Assembly: GCF_024346995.1 (NCBI RefSeq)
Contig: NZ_AP024887.1
Location: 434,001-498,000 of the forward strand
DNA: 64,000 nucleotides
Source: Vibrio palustris
Lineage (GTDB): Bacteria > Pseudomonadota > Gammaproteobacteria > Enterobacterales > Vibrionaceae
Direction: 5' to 3'
The notes under the pieces were generated by a model, which worked only from the letters and a program-made list of their open reading frames with translations, had not been told where the DNA came from and made no database searches. This document shows positions 38,433 to 49,040 of this stretch, in pieces (position 1 is the first letter of the stretch; each line of letters starts with the position of its first letter). The position numbers and the translations under genes are program-made.

Positions 38433-41285
38433 ATGAAACACTGTTGGCTGTTTTTGGTCGCTGCGATGACACTTTCTGGGTGTGAAACAGCATTGGATAC
38501 TAAAGTAGATTCACTCCCTAGCGGTATTACACAGATTGAACATGTTGCCGCCAAGCCTGGCACCTCTGTTATTCCTTATACTAAATACCGTTTAGACAAT
38601 GGAATGACGGTGATTTTAAGCCCCGATCATTCAGATCCTCTTGTCCATGTTGATGTTACGTATCACGTCGGGTCGGCACGCGAAGATATCGGAAAATCTG
38701 GCTTCGCGCACTTCTTCGAACACATGATGTTTCAAGGTTCAGAGCATGTTGGTGATCAGCAACATTTTAAAATTGTGACTGAAGCAGGCGGTAAGCTCAA
38801 TGGCAACACAACGCGTGATCGCACTAAATATTTTGAAACCCTGCCATCCAATCAATTAGAAAAAGCTTTGTGGTTAGAGTCTGATCGTATGGGATTTTTG
38901 TTGCAAGCTGTTTCAAAACGTAAGTTTGAAATCCAGCGTTCAACCGTAAAAAATGAACGCGCTCAAAACTATGATAATCGCCCGTATGGTTTGATTTGGG
39001 AACGGTTAGATGAGGCGTTATTTCCCGTGGGTCACCCTTACTCTTGGTCGGTGATTGGCGATGTTGACGATCTCAATAAAGTCGGTGTTAACGATTTAAA
39101 AACTTTTTTTCAACGCTGGTATGGCCCCAATAATGCCGTTCTCACCATTGGCGGAGATTTGGATTCTGAGCAAACGTTAGCTTGGGTGAAAAAATACTTT
39201 GGCTCAATACCGAAAGGGCCCGCTGTAGACAATGCGCCAAAGCAACCCGTTAAATTAAACAATGATCGATTTATTACCTTATCGGATCGTATTCAGCAGC
39301 CTATGCTGGTGCTCAGTTGGCCTACGAGTTTTAAAGGCGCTCAAGATCAAGTGGCACAAGATGTCTTGGCAAGCGCTATTGGTAGTGGAACCAATAGTTT
39401 GCTGTACAAACGTTTAATTAAAACGCAAAAAGCCGTTGATGCAGGCGCGTTCTTACGCTGTGATGAGTTGGCGTGCACGTTTAATATTTATGCGATGGCC
39501 CCTTCAGGAAAAAATTCTGACTTAACTCCTTTATATCATGATGTTATGGCGGTATTGGAGCGCTTTAAGCAGCAGGGAATATCATCAAGTAAGCTTGAGG
39601 AGATTACTAACAGTTCTGAATCTGGGGCAATCTTTGCTCTGCAAAGTGTGTCTGGAAAAGTGACAGAACTTGCCAATAGCCAAACTTTTTATGGCAATCC
39701 CGCTCACTTGCAAACTGAGTTAGAGCGACTCCGTCATTTGACGAAGGATGATGTGATGGCCGTATTTGATAAATATATCAATGGCCATGCCAAAGTAGCG
39801 TTAAGCGTTATTCCTCACGGCAAGCCTGCACTTGTTGCACAGAAGTCTAATTACACTCCACCACCGCGTGAATTACCTGACTACAGTAAAGAGCAAGCGG
39901 ATGAAGTGCAACCGACTGAGATTTCTGACGATTTTGATCGCTCAGTCATGCCGCAGGTGACACACGGTGTTTATGCGCATTTACCCCAAAGCTATCACTG
40001 GAACACAGCGAATGGCATGACAATTCGTGGTATCGAGCAAACAGAGACACCGACGGTTGTGATGGAGTTTCGAGTGCCTGCTGGTTCTCGAGTCGTGCCT
40101 GAAGGCAAAGAAGGATTAGCAGGTTTAACGGCCGCTTTATTGAAGGAAGGGACAACGACACAGACTGCACAAGCGCTACAAGCCAAATTGGATCAGTTAG
40201 GGTCGAGTGTTGATGTCAGCGCGGGAATGTATACCACGAGCATTGTGGTGAGATCGTTACGTAAAAATGTTTCGCAAACCTTAGCAGTTATGCAAGATAT
40301 GTTATTGCATCCCAAATTTTCCCCACAAGATTTTGAACGCTTACGTCAACAAAGCTTACAAGGTGCAGTTTATAAGCAGCAGTCCTCTTCATGGATGAAT
40401 AGCCAAGCGATACGTCATGTCTTATTCCATGGAACACGGTTTGCAAGAGATGCCTCGGGAAATAAAGACAGTTTGTCTTCATTGACACTGGCAGATGTGA
40501 AGCAGTTTTATCAGCAGTACTACACGCCAAACGACACTAATGTCGCTGTCGTGGGCGATATTACGCAGACACAAGCTCGTAAGGCGCTCGCCAGTTTTGC
40601 TGTTTGGCAAGGTCATAAAGCGCCTCCGTGGCAGCCAGTCGCTTTACCTAAGCAATCTCATCAATCTCATATCTACTTAGTGGATAAACCTAATGCTAAG
40701 CAAACTACGGTAAGCTTCGTTCGCTTAGGGCCTGCTTATAGCGCGACAGGAGAGCGGTATAAAGCGTATTTAGCCAATTTCAATTTGGCCGGTAACTTTA
40801 ATAGCCGAATTAATCTTAATTTGCGTGAAGACAAAGGGTATACCTATGGTGCCTTTGGATATATCTCTACGAATAAAGAATTTGGACATTGGGTGTTTAG
40901 CGCTGAGGTTAAAGCGCCAGCAACTGCTGATTCGATCATTGAGATACATAAAGAAATGGCTCAATATAGTCAATCCGGACCAACCGAAAGCGACGTGAAG
41001 TTTATGCGGCTTGCCGTCGGTCAGAAAAAAGCGCTGTCATATGAAACTCCGGGACAAAAAGCGCAGTTACTCGGCCATATGATGAGTTATAAGTTAGAAA
41101 CTAATTACTTGGATGAACAAGAGCACATCATTAAAACGATCCCTCGTTCTACCTTGAAACGCTTGGCCCATAAATGGTTTGATCCGAATGAATATCAGAT
41201 TGTTGTAGTAGGAGATGCAAAAACTCTTAAGCCACAATTACAAAAAACAGGATTACCAGTAGAACCGCTTGAAATCATCCGTTAG
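38433..41285 (+). CDS. M16 family zinc metallopeptidase, lipoprotein (insulinase-like)
   Basis: This 950-residue protein has the lipobox LSGC (Cys17), so it is probably an envelope lipoprotein. The N-terminal M16 domain carries the inverted zinc motif HFFEH at 93-97 and the downstream glutamate in TVKNERAQNYDN. The second M16 half, from about 530, has no zinc motif, as usual in two-halved M16 enzymes that clamp peptides in a cavity. ATG 38433 follows AAAGGA and keeps the signal peptide; an in-frame ATG at 38415 overlaps yqaA. The likely role is degradation of small peptides in the periplasm. Confidence 0.94.
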   Translation: MKHCWLFLVAAMTLSGCETALDTKVDSLPSGITQIEHVAAKPGTSVIPYTKYRLDNGMTVILSPDHSDPLVHVDVTYHVGSAREDIGKSGFAHFFEHMMFQGSEHVGDQQHFKIVTEAGGKLNGNTTRDRTKYFETLPSNQLEKALWLESDRMGFLLQAVSKRKFEIQRSTVKNERAQNYDNRPYGLIWERLDEALFPVGHPYSWSVIGDVDDLNKVGVNDLKTFFQRWYGPNNAVLTIGGDLDSEQTLAWVKKYFGSIPKGPAVDNAPKQPVKLNNDRFITLSDRIQQPMLVLSWPTSFKGAQDQVAQDVLASAIGSGTNSLLYKRLIKTQKAVDAGAFLRCDELACTFNIYAMAPSGKNSDLTPLYHDVMAVLERFKQQGISSSKLEEITNSSESGAIFALQSVSGKVTELANSQTFYGNPAHLQTELERLRHLTKDDVMAVFDKYINGHAKVALSVIPHGKPALVAQKSNYTPPPRELPDYSKEQADEVQPTEISDDFDRSVMPQVTHGVYAHLPQSYHWNTANGMTIRGIEQTETPTVVMEFRVPAGSRVVPEGKEGLAGLTAALLKEGTTTQTAQALQAKLDQLGSSVDVSAGMYTTSIVVRSLRKNVSQTLAVMQDMLLHPKFSPQDFERLRQQSLQGAVYKQQSSSWMNSQAIRHVLFHGTRFARDASGNKDSLSSLTLADVKQFYQQYYTPNDTNVAVVGDITQTQARKALASFAVWQGHKAPPWQPVALPKQSHQSHIYLVDKPNAKQTTVSFVRLGPAYSATGERYKAYLANFNLAGNFNSRINLNLREDKGYTYGAFGYISTNKEFGHWVFSAEVKAPATADSIIEIHKEMAQYSQSGPTESDVKFMRLAVGQKKALSYETPGQKAQLLGHMMSYKLETNYLDEQEHIIKTIPRSTLKRLAHKWFDPNEYQIVVVGDAKTLKPQLQKTGLPVEPLEIIR

Positions 41286-41378
41286 AGTACATACATAATC
41301 TAAGGTTGAGAAGGCTTCTCATGGATTGAGAAGCCGTCTGCTTTCATTGGAACAATACAACAATAAGCGAATGCTATT

Positions 41379-42941
41379 TTGACTAAATTTTCCGAGCGAC
41401 TTAAAAAAGTTGCGACAAAACCTGATACATTTAAGCAGTTTGGCCGCGGGGTCGAACGCGAAACATTACGTTATACTCCTCAAGGTAGTATTGCTTTAAC
41501 GCCTCATCCTGACTCCTTAGGTAAAGCGCTCACTAATGATTTGGTAACGACGGATTTCGCTGAGTCTTTGTTAGAGTTCATCACTCCAGTGTCCAAAAAT
41601 GTGCATACATTATTGAATCAATTGGAAGACATTCATCATTTTGCCCAAAAACATATTGGCGATGAAAAGCTATGGCCTTTATCTATGCCATGTTTTGTCG
41701 GAGAAGAAGATGATGTGAAAATCGCGCAATTTGGCGAGTCTAATTCTGGAAAAATGAAAACATTATATCGCGCTGGACTAAAGCGTCGCTATGGCAGCTT
41801 AATGCAGATTATTTCTGGAGTTCATTTCAATTTTTCGTTCCCAGATAGCTTTTGGGACTCTTTGTTTGGTGAGCAATCTGAGCAAGAGCGACAAGACTCC
41901 CAGTCTGACGCGTATTTCTCTGTTATCCGTAATTATTATCGCTTTGGTTGGTTAATCCCTTACTTCTTTGGTGCTTCTCCAACATTATGCTCCTCTTTTA
42001 TTCAGGGAAGAAAAACAGATTTACCCTTTGAGAGTATTGGCCAAACGTTATATTTACCTTACGCGACATCGCTGCGTCTTAGTGATTTAGGCTATACCAG
42101 TAATGAGCAGAGTTCGCTAAAAATTGGTTTCAATAGTCTTGATGAGTATCTTGAAGGGCTTAATCGTGCGATTCGTACACCATCGGAACGCTTTGCTGAT
42201 ATGGGTGTAAAAGTCGATGGAGAATATCGTCAACTAAACAGTAATGTTCTACAGATCGAAAATGAACTGTATGCGCCGGTTAGACCTAAACGTGTTGCTA
42301 AACGCGGGGAGAAACCCTCTGAAGCTTTACGCCGTGGTGTTGAGTACATCGAAGTGCGCTCTTTAGATGTCAATCCATTCAGCCCTATTGGCATTACCGA
42401 GCAGCAAGTGCGTTTCTTGGACATGTTTGTGACTTGGACCGCGTTGAGCGATTCTGAAGAAATGAACGATTGTGAGTTAGAATGCTGGCGCGATAATTGG
42501 CGTAAAGTTGTGCTCGAAGGTCGTAAACCTGGATTAGAGCTGCAAATAGGTTGTAACGGTGAAAAGCTAACTCTGCAAGCTTGGGCGAAGCGCGTGTTTA
42601 GTGAGTTGCGTCAAATCGCTGAAACGATGGACGAGGCTAACGGTGGGCGTGCCTACCAAGATGTTTGTGATGAATTAGAAGGTTGGATTGATAATCCAGA
42701 GTTGACGTTATCTGCGCAAGTGTTGAGTCAAACCAAACAAGCGGGTGGTTTGGGTAAAATGGGCTGTCAGTTAGGTAATGAGTATCGTGAGAAAAATCTC
42801 GCACATACGTATCAGTATTACTCTGAAGCGACAATGCAGCAAGAAGTCGCGGATTCGCAAGTACAAGCTCAAGCGGTGGAAGAAGCCGATGACGTGAGTT
42901 TTGATACGTATTTGGATCAGTACTTTAGTTATCTTAAATAA
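41379..42941 (+). CDS. gshA: Glutamate--cysteine ligase
   Basis: GshA makes gamma-glutamylcysteine, the first and limiting step of glutathione synthesis. The 520 residues are full length for the proteobacterial type: [12 protein letters not shown] at the start, then [13 protein letters not shown] and [15 protein letters not shown]. The start codon is TTG (41379), fixed because [12 protein letters not shown] aligns with the family and no in-frame ATG exists upstream. TTG would give modest expression. The 3' end nearly touches the transglycosylase gene. Confidence 0.95.
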   Translation: MTKFSERLKKVATKPDTFKQFGRGVERETLRYTPQGSIALTPHPDSLGKALTNDLVTTDFAESLLEFITPVSKNVHTLLNQLEDIHHFAQKHIGDEKLWPLSMPCFVGEEDDVKIAQFGESNSGKMKTLYRAGLKRRYGSLMQIISGVHFNFSFPDSFWDSLFGEQSEQERQDSQSDAYFSVIRNYYRFGWLIPYFFGASPTLCSSFIQGRKTDLPFESIGQTLYLPYATSLRLSDLGYTSNEQSSLKIGFNSLDEYLEGLNRAIRTPSERFADMGVKVDGEYRQLNSNVLQIENELYAPVRPKRVAKRGEKPSEALRRGVEYIEVRSLDVNPFSPIGITEQQVRFLDMFVTWTALSDSEEMNDCELECWRDNWRKVVLEGRKPGLELQIGCNGEKLTLQAWAKRVFSELRQIAETMDEANGGRAYQDVCDELEGWIDNPELTLSAQVLSQTKQAGGLGKMGCQLGNEYREKNLAHTYQYYSEATMQQEVADSQVQAQAVEEADDVSFDTYLDQYFSYLK

Positions 42942-42942
42942 C

Positions 42943-43548
42943 ATGAAATCAATAATTCAGAGCTTGATGATGGTTGCAATACTTACGTTAGCTGGATGTG
43001 CTACGTCGCCGCCACGCAATCAAGCGAATTTATGTGATATATTTCGTGAAAAACCGGATTGGTATGAAGACGCCCTCGATATGAAAAAAGAATGGGGGGT
43101 GCCAATCCAGATTGCTATGGCTTTTGTGAAACAAGAAAGTTCATACAGGCATGATGCAAGACCACCAAAAGATTATATACTAGGTTTTATTCCTTGGGGC
43201 CGCGTAAGTAGTGCCTATGGGTATGCACAAGCTCAAGATCCAGCTTGGGATGATTATCAAACCGCCACCGATAATGGTGGTTCGCGTAATAGCTTTGATG
43301 ATTCACTCCTGTTTGTTGGGTGGTATATCAGTGAAACACATCGTTTATTAGGCGTGTCGAAATGGGATACTTACCATCAATATCTCGCTTATCATGAAGG
43401 ACGTGGTGGATTTAAGCGTCGTTCTTACCTGCACAAGCCCACGTTAATGCGTGTGGCGAGAAAGGTAGAGAAACAAGCGAAAGATTATGGTTGGCAATTG
43501 AAGAAGTGCCGCAAGGAACTTGATGACAATTTAAGCTGGTTTTTTTAA
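42943..43548 (+). CDS. Transglycosylase SLT-type lipoprotein
   Basis: This 201-residue lipoprotein has the lipobox LAGC (Cys19). The soluble lytic transglycosylase fold is visible in IAMAFVKQESSYRHDARPP, whose glutamate would be the catalytic acid, and in SSAYGYAQAQDPAWDDYQ and YLAYHEGRGGF. It should cut peptidoglycan between MurNAc and GlcNAc on the inner face of the outer membrane. The ATG lies two bases after the gshA stop; a longer start at 42901 lies inside gshA. The order gshA-this gene-luxS is typical of Vibrio. Confidence 0.9.
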   Translation: MKSIIQSLMMVAILTLAGCATSPPRNQANLCDIFREKPDWYEDALDMKKEWGVPIQIAMAFVKQESSYRHDARPPKDYILGFIPWGRVSSAYGYAQAQDPAWDDYQTATDNGGSRNSFDDSLLFVGWYISETHRLLGVSKWDTYHQYLAYHEGRGGFKRRSYLHKPTLMRVARKVEKQAKDYGWQLKKCRKELDDNLSWFF

Positions 43549-43575
43549 ACCAGCGATTAAAGGAGAAAAGTAATT

Positions 43576-44094
43576 ATGCCGTTATTAGACAGCTTTACCG
43601 TCGATCACACGCGTATGCATGCACCTGCAGTTCGTGTCGCAAAGAACATGCAAACACCAAAGGGTGACGACATCACGGTCTTTGATTTACGCTTTACCGT
43701 ACCAAACGAAGCTCTCCTTTCTGAAAAAGGGATTCACACATTAGAGCATTTATTTGCAGGCTTTATGCGTGCGCATCTTAATGGTGACGATGTGGAAATT
43801 ATCGATATCTCTCCGATGGGCTGTCGTACTGGTTTTTACATGAGTTTAATTGGCACGCCGGGTGAACAGCGTGTTGCTAACGCTTGGTTGGCGGCAATGA
43901 ACGATGTACTAAAAGTTGCGGATCAAAACCAAATCCCTGAATTGAATGAATACCAATGTGGTACCGCCACTATGCACTCGCTTGATGAAGCGAAGCAAAT
44001 TGCTCAAGCTGTGATTAGCAGTGGCATTCAAGTGAACAAAAATGATGATCTTGCATTGCCTGATGCAATGCTGCAAGAGTTGAAAGTAGACTAA
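43576..44094 (+). CDS. luxS: S-ribosylhomocysteine lyase LuxS
   Basis: LuxS splits S-ribosylhomocysteine to homocysteine and DPD, the precursor of autoinducer-2, joining methyl-cycle recycling and quorum sensing. The 172 residues contain the iron-binding HTLEH (His54, His58), the third ligand in QCGT (Cys128) and the catalytic Cys83 in MGCRTGFY. The start follows AAAGGAGAAAAG. A terminator follows. Confidence 0.99.
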   Translation: MPLLDSFTVDHTRMHAPAVRVAKNMQTPKGDDITVFDLRFTVPNEALLSEKGIHTLEHLFAGFMRAHLNGDDVEIIDISPMGCRTGFYMSLIGTPGEQRVANAWLAAMNDVLKVADQNQIPELNEYQCGTATMHSLDEAKQIAQAVISSGIQVNKNDDLALPDAMLQELKVD

Positions 44095-44130
44095 GTCTTC
44101 TCAAGCTAAGCGTTAAAATAGCTTATCATT

Positions 44131-44167
44131 AAAAAAGCCCCTGACCATTTGCTCAGGGGCTTTTTTT
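44131..44167. terminator. terminator after luxS (also reads for the convergent corC-type gene)
   Basis: GCCCCTGA and TCAGGGGC form the stem core, flanked by A6 and T7 runs. Confidence 0.92.
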
Positions 44168-44210
44168 ACAGCGGATATATTGCGCTGCTTGGTTCATATA
44201 ACCATAAAAT

Positions 44211-45488
44211 TTAGCTTTGTTTGCGCACTTTGGTTGGGAATACTTTAACCAGTTTTATACGGTTTTCTTCAAGCTCAACGATTTCCATCGGGTGCTTGGC
44301 GACAAATAAGCTGAGTTTACTTTCTGGAATATGCTCAAGGTGTTCGAGTATTAAACCATTCAAAGTCCGTGGACCGTCGGTCGGTAACTTCCATCGTAAA
44401 CTTTTATTGATATCTCGAATGTTGGCACTGCCTTCGATTAAGAAACTGCCATCGCTTTGTGGGGTGATTTCTTCAGCGAGGCTAGGGGCCATAGAAGTCG
44501 TGAACTCACCAACAATCTCTTCAAGAATATCTTCCAACGTAATTAAGCCAACAATGTCACCATATTCATCGACGATTAAACCAACGCGTTCTTTATTGCG
44601 CTGAAACTTTAATAACTGAACATTAAGTGGTGTCGATTCAGGAATAAAATACACTTCATCAGCTGCTCGCAATAAGGTTTCTTTATTAAACTCATTTTTT
44701 TCGAGCATCAGTCGAGAAGCATCGCGTAAACGTAGCATACCGACCACTTCGTCGATTTGATCACGATAAAGCACGACGCGGCCATGAGGTGAGTGAGTTA
44801 ATTGACGAACAATCGACTTCCAATCATCGTTAATATTGATCCCCGTAATTTCATTACGTGGCACCATAATGTCATTGACTGTCACATGCTCTAAATCAAG
44901 AATGGAAATCAGCATATCTTGGTGACGACGTGGGATAAGCCCACCGGCCTCATTCACGACGGTTCTTAACTCTTCAGGATTGAGGGAGTCATCACCTTGG
45001 CTTTGTGGTTTTAACCCCAGCAAGCGAATAAAAGTATTCGTAATGAGGTTAACAAACACCACAAGGGGTGACAGAACTTTCATTAACACAGATAGCAGTA
45101 CACTACTGATATACGATACTTTTTCAGGGTAAAGCGCCGCGACAGTTTTCGGTGTCACCTCAGCGAAAACCAGCACGACGAGGGTAAGCACACCCGTCGC
45201 AATCGCCACTCCCATATCGCCATATAAACGCATACCAATAATCGTCGCAATCGCCGACGCTAAGATATTAACGAGGTTGTTACCAATAAGAATTAAACCA
45301 ATTAGGCGATCTGGGCGCTCAAGCAATCGCTCAACACGCTTGGCACCCTTGTGACCAGTATTAGATAAGTGCTTCAATCTGTAACGGTTCAAAGACATCA
45401 TTCCTGTTTCTGAACCTGAAAAATAAGCTGAAATGACAATAAGGCACGCCAATAGCGCAAACAATAAACCCGTCGAGATGTCGTCCAA
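44211..45488 (-). CDS. HlyC/CorC family transporter (YfjD/CorB type)
   Basis: This 425-residue inner-membrane protein has an N-terminal DUF21 domain with four hydrophobic segments (SAYFSGSETGMMSLNRYRL is a signature), two CBS domains in the middle (NDIMVPRNEITGI, VGLIVDEYGDIVGLITLEDILEEIVGE) and a C-terminal CorC_HlyC domain. Family members are linked to magnesium or cobalt handling. It is next to ypjD and ffh on the same side as in E. coli (yfjD-ypjD-ffh), which supports YfjD identity. Confidence 0.92.
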   Translation of the reverse strand: MDDISTGLLFALLACLIVISAYFSGSETGMMSLNRYRLKHLSNTGHKGAKRVERLLERPDRLIGLILIGNNLVNILASAIATIIGMRLYGDMGVAIATGVLTLVVLVFAEVTPKTVAALYPEKVSYISSVLLSVLMKVLSPLVVFVNLITNTFIRLLGLKPQSQGDDSLNPEELRTVVNEAGGLIPRRHQDMLISILDLEHVTVNDIMVPRNEITGININDDWKSIVRQLTHSPHGRVVLYRDQIDEVVGMLRLRDASRLMLEKNEFNKETLLRAADEVYFIPESTPLNVQLLKFQRNKERVGLIVDEYGDIVGLITLEDILEEIVGEFTTSMAPSLAEEITPQSDGSFLIEGSANIRDINKSLRWKLPTDGPRTLNGLILEHLEHIPESKLSLFVAKHPMEIVELEENRIKLVKVFPTKVRKQS

Positions 45489-45573
45489 AACGGTCCGTTT
45501 CCTTTTAACTATGTTAGTAAGTAATAACCTACATGAGGTTGAGTATTAATGATACCAAGGTGTGATGCTACGA

Positions 45574-46368
45574 TCAGTTAAGAATGACTTCTTTGACAAA
45601 GCGACTACCAAAATACGCCAATGTGAGTAAAAATGCACCAGTGACTGAGAGCCAAGTGACTTTTTTACCCCGCCAACCTTTTTGATAATGTCCCCATATT
45701 AACAGAGAGTACACAACCCACGCGAAAACTGATAGCACGCCTTTATGCGCTTTACCTTGTGCCAGCATATCACTCAAGAACCCGACACCTGTAATAATCG
45801 TCACAGTTAATAAGAGGTTGCCCACAATTAGGATATTAAAACAGTGGCGCTCTACACGTAGCAGTGGTGGGAAGTTTGGGTTGATCGCTAAACTTTTTTT
45901 CTTTTTCAACTTGTGATTGAGCCAAGCAAGTTGGATTGAATACAAAGTACCAATACATAAAGTAGAGTAAGAGAACAACGCAAAAGAAATGTGGGTCATT
46001 AACGTGAGGTCATCTTCTAAATGTGTCATGAAGGTATCAGGCACAAAATTAGCAATAACTAAGACAATAGCTGAAAAGCTATAAACTATAGGTAGTAAGA
46101 ACCATAAGCGTGTCTTAAACATTGCGATGGTCATTAATGCTGAAATCATAAAGCTGACAACGGATGCGACATTTAAGATGCTAAGGTTTTGACCGTTATG
46201 ATGAAAGATTAGATCACTAAGAAGCCACGCATGAAACAAAAGTGCGCAAACAGCACTAACAAATACTGCTTTTGTTTTAATTCCCGTTTGGTTCACAATA
46301 CCTGGAACAATCATAGCAATGGCAATGAAGTATAACAGGGCGGCAACTAATGTAATTAGATTGTCCAT
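45574..46368 (-). CDS. ypjD: Inner membrane protein YpjD (cytochrome c assembly-like)
   Basis: This 264-residue membrane protein has eight hydrophobic segments and the CcsA/CcmC-like fold. The conserved tail VFAWVVYSLLIWGHYQKGWRGKKV is the YpjD signature. Start ATG 46368 is preferred to the in-frame GTG three codons upstream. It is divergent from ffh, as in E. coli. Its function is not well known; a role in cytochrome or heme-related assembly is a family guess. Confidence 0.9.
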   Translation of the reverse strand: MDNLITLVAALLYFIAIAMIVPGIVNQTGIKTKAVFVSAVCALLFHAWLLSDLIFHHNGQNLSILNVASVVSFMISALMTIAMFKTRLWFLLPIVYSFSAIVLVIANFVPDTFMTHLEDDLTLMTHISFALFSYSTLCIGTLYSIQLAWLNHKLKKKKSLAINPNFPPLLRVERHCFNILIVGNLLLTVTIITGVGFLSDMLAQGKAHKGVLSVFAWVVYSLLIWGHYQKGWRGKKVTWLSVTGAFLLTLAYFGSRFVKEVILN

Positions 46369-46582
46369 ATTTCTCACAAAGCTAGTAGACGAAGTTTTTA
46401 ATTATACCCTGCCTGTCGACGATGGGCTATGACGTTTAATGACTGATTTTTTGACTTATGATGGGAAAAGTGGATTTATATGTCCAATGAAATGTGCGTT
46501 GAAGTTTGCAACGGGTATGACTATGGTTCTGCCTAAGGTATACTTACTGAAGATTATCGCCTCATAGCGAAGAGAAAAGAAT

Positions 46583-47965
46583 ATGTTTGAGAATTTAACC
46601 GATCGATTGTCGAGTACGCTGAAGAACATCAGCGGTAAAGGTCGCCTGACTGAAGATAATATTAAAGAAACGCTGCGTGAAGTCCGTATGGCGTTGCTTG
46701 AAGCGGACGTTGCGCTGCCTGTCGTTCGCGAATTTGTGAAGCGCGTTAAGGAAAACGCTGTCGGAGTGGAAGTGTCTAAATCACTGACTCCGGGGCAAGA
46801 GTTCATCAAGATTGTTCAGGCTCAGCTTGAAGCGGTAATGGGCGATGCCAATGAAGCGCTCGATCTTGCTGCTCAGCCGCCAGCCGTCGTATTAATGGCA
46901 GGTTTACAAGGTGCTGGTAAAACAACCAGTGTTGGTAAACTGGCGAAATTGCTGACTGAGCGTGATAAGAAAAAAGTGTTGGTAGTTTCAGCCGACGTTT
47001 ATCGCCCTGCAGCGATCAAACAGTTGGAAACGTTAGCTGAAGGCGTTGGGGTTGAATTTTTCCCATCCTCGGCGGATCAAAAGCCGCTTGATATTGCCAA
47101 CGCAGCGATTGACCATGCTAAGAAGAAATTCTTCGATGTGGTGATTGTCGATACCGCCGGTCGCTTAGCGATTGATGAAGACATGATGACAGAGATTCAA
47201 TCTCTGCACTCGGCAATTAAACCTGTTGAAACCTTATTCGTCGTTGACGCCATGACGGGTCAAGATGCGGCGAACACGGCGAAAGCGTTCGGTGATGCAC
47301 TGCCATTAACGGGTGTTGTCTTAACGAAAGTGGACGGTGATGCGCGTGGTGGTGCCGCTCTATCGGTACGTCATATCACAGGTAAACCAATTAAATTTTT
47401 AGGTATTGGTGAAAAAACTGATGCACTAGAACCGTTCCATCCAGATCGCGTGGCATCACGTATTTTGGGAATGGGCGATGTTCTGTCTTTGATTGAAGAC
47501 TTACAAAAAAATGTTGACCATGAACAAGCAGAGAAACTTGCGAAGAAGTTCAAACAAAAGAAAGGGTTTGATCTTGAAGACTTCCGTGAGCAGCTTGGGC
47601 AAATGCAGAATATGGGCGGCATGATGGGGATGATGGATAAACTTCCCGGTATGTCCAAACTGCCAGCCAACGTTAAAGATAATGTTGATGATAAAGTTTT
47701 TAAACAAATGGAAGCGATGATTTCATCGATGACGATGAAGGAGCGCAATAACCCTGAATTGATTAAAGGCTCGCGTAAAAAGCGGATTGCAGCCGGTTCA
47801 GGTACCCAGGTTCAAGATGTGAATCGTATGCTCAAACAGTTTACCCAGATGCAGAAGATGATGAAGAAAATGCAAAAAGGTGGCATGAAAGGTATGATGC
47901 GCAATATGCAAGGCATGATGGGCGGCGGTGGCATGGGTGGCGGAGGAGGTTTCCTCGGCCGATAA
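46583..47965 (+). CDS. ffh: Signal recognition particle protein Ffh (SRP54)
   Basis: Ffh binds 4.5S RNA and signal sequences and targets nascent membrane proteins. The 460 residues have the N domain, the GTPase with GLQGAGKTTSVGKLAKL (P-loop), DTAGR and TKVDGDARGG, and a Met-rich M domain ending in GMMRNMQGMMGGGGMGGGGG. The reading frame from 46583 is strongly conserved from MFENLTDRLSS on. A terminator separates it from rpsP. Confidence 0.98.
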   Translation: MFENLTDRLSSTLKNISGKGRLTEDNIKETLREVRMALLEADVALPVVREFVKRVKENAVGVEVSKSLTPGQEFIKIVQAQLEAVMGDANEALDLAAQPPAVVLMAGLQGAGKTTSVGKLAKLLTERDKKKVLVVSADVYRPAAIKQLETLAEGVGVEFFPSSADQKPLDIANAAIDHAKKKFFDVVIVDTAGRLAIDEDMMTEIQSLHSAIKPVETLFVVDAMTGQDAANTAKAFGDALPLTGVVLTKVDGDARGGAALSVRHITGKPIKFLGIGEKTDALEPFHPDRVASRILGMGDVLSLIEDLQKNVDHEQAEKLAKKFKQKKGFDLEDFREQLGQMQNMGGMMGMMDKLPGMSKLPANVKDNVDDKVFKQMEAMISSMTMKERNNPELIKGSRKKRIAAGSGTQVQDVNRMLKQFTQMQKMMKKMQKGGMKGMMRNMQGMMGGGGMGGGGGFLGR

Positions 47966-48073
47966 CATTAGGTTTTCACTCCTTTATTTCGAGTGTTTAC
48001 TGAAACTGTTATAAGTGTCACAGATTTTTTACCAGGTTACGGTGGTGAAAAAACTAGCTAAACCCCTTGCATT

Positions 48074-48110
48074 GCCTCGGAATAAGAGTAAAATTCCGAG
48101 GCTTTATTTT
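48074..48110 (+). terminator. terminator after ffh
   Basis: GCCTCGGAAT and ATTCCGAGGC form a 10 bp stem with a 9-base loop, followed by TTTATTTT. Confidence 0.88.
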
Positions 48111-48185
48111 GGCACGAGACCCCAAGCTGTGATGTTAATACGGTGATGGGGTTATTTTAATTATTGAGAAAGCAAAGAGGACGAC

Positions 48186-48434
48186 ATGGTAACCATTCGT
48201 TTGGCACGTCACGGCGCTAAAAAGCGTCCATTCTATCAAATCGTTGTTGCAGATAGCCGCAACGCTGCTACAGGCCGTTTCATCGAGAAAGTAGGTTTCT
48301 TTAACCCTACTGCTACTGGCCAAGAAGAAGGCCTACGTCTAGATGTAGACCGTGTGAACCACTGGGTTTCACAAGGTGCAACTGTATCTGACCGTGTAGC
48401 AAAACTAGTAAAAGACGCTAAAGCTGCGGCTTAA
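48186..48434 (+). CDS. rpsP: 30S ribosomal protein S16
   Basis: This 82-residue small-subunit protein has the typical start [20 protein letters not shown]. It is the first gene of the rpsP-rimM-trmD-rplS operon, which joins ribosomal proteins with ribosome and tRNA maturation enzymes. Confidence 0.99.
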   Translation: MVTIRLARHGAKKRPFYQIVVADSRNAATGRFIEKVGFFNPTATGQEEGLRLDVDRVNHWVSQGATVSDRVAKLVKDAKAAA

Positions 48435-48459
48435 TCGTTTTTGTAAGTAGTGCTAGTTT

Positions 48460-49014
48460 ATGTCGATGAAAGGTAAAGAAACAATGAGCAAACAAGACGA
48501 AACCATTACGGTTGGAAAATTTGGTTCGACCTATGGCATTCGAGGTTGGCTTAAAGTTTTTTCCTATACAGACAATCCAGAAAGTATTTTTGATTACAGT
48601 CCTTGGTTAGTAAATAACAAGGGCGTGTGGGTTGAGCATAAAGTAGAGGCTTGGAAGCGCCATAATAAAGGCATGGTCGTGAAATTGAGTGGGTTAGATA
48701 TCCGCGAAGATGCACACCAACTGACAAACTTTGAAATTTCTATTAACCCGGCGGTACTTCCAGAACTGCCAGAAGATGAATTCTACTGGCGAGAATTGTT
48801 TGGTATGCAAGTCGTGACGACAAAAGGGTATAACCTTGGCGAAGTCACCGATGTTTTAGAGACTGGCTCAAACGATGTTTTGGTTGTTAAAGCAAATCCA
48901 AAAGATGCTTTCGGCCAAAAGGAACGCTTAATCCCGTTCCTTGAAGAGCAAGTGATCAAACATATTGATCGCGAAGCTCAACGGATCGAAGTTGACTGGG
49001 ATCCTGGATTCTAA
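48460..49014 (+). CDS. rimM: Ribosome maturation factor RimM
   Basis: RimM helps the 30S head assemble by binding S19. The 184 residues include the N-terminal RimM domain ([21 protein letters not shown]) and the C-terminal PRC barrel ([22 protein letters not shown]). ATG 48460 gives the [12 protein letters not shown] start usual in Vibrio; ATG 48484 has a slightly better binding site (AAAGG) and may be the true start. Confidence 0.96.
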   Translation: MSMKGKETMSKQDETITVGKFGSTYGIRGWLKVFSYTDNPESIFDYSPWLVNNKGVWVEHKVEAWKRHNKGMVVKLSGLDIREDAHQLTNFEISINPAVLPELPEDEFYWRELFGMQVVTTKGYNLGEVTDVLETGSNDVLVVKANPKDAFGQKERLIPFLEEQVIKHIDREAQRIEVDWDPGF

Positions 49015-49040
49015 CTTCAGAACGGTAAGGCAAGATACAT

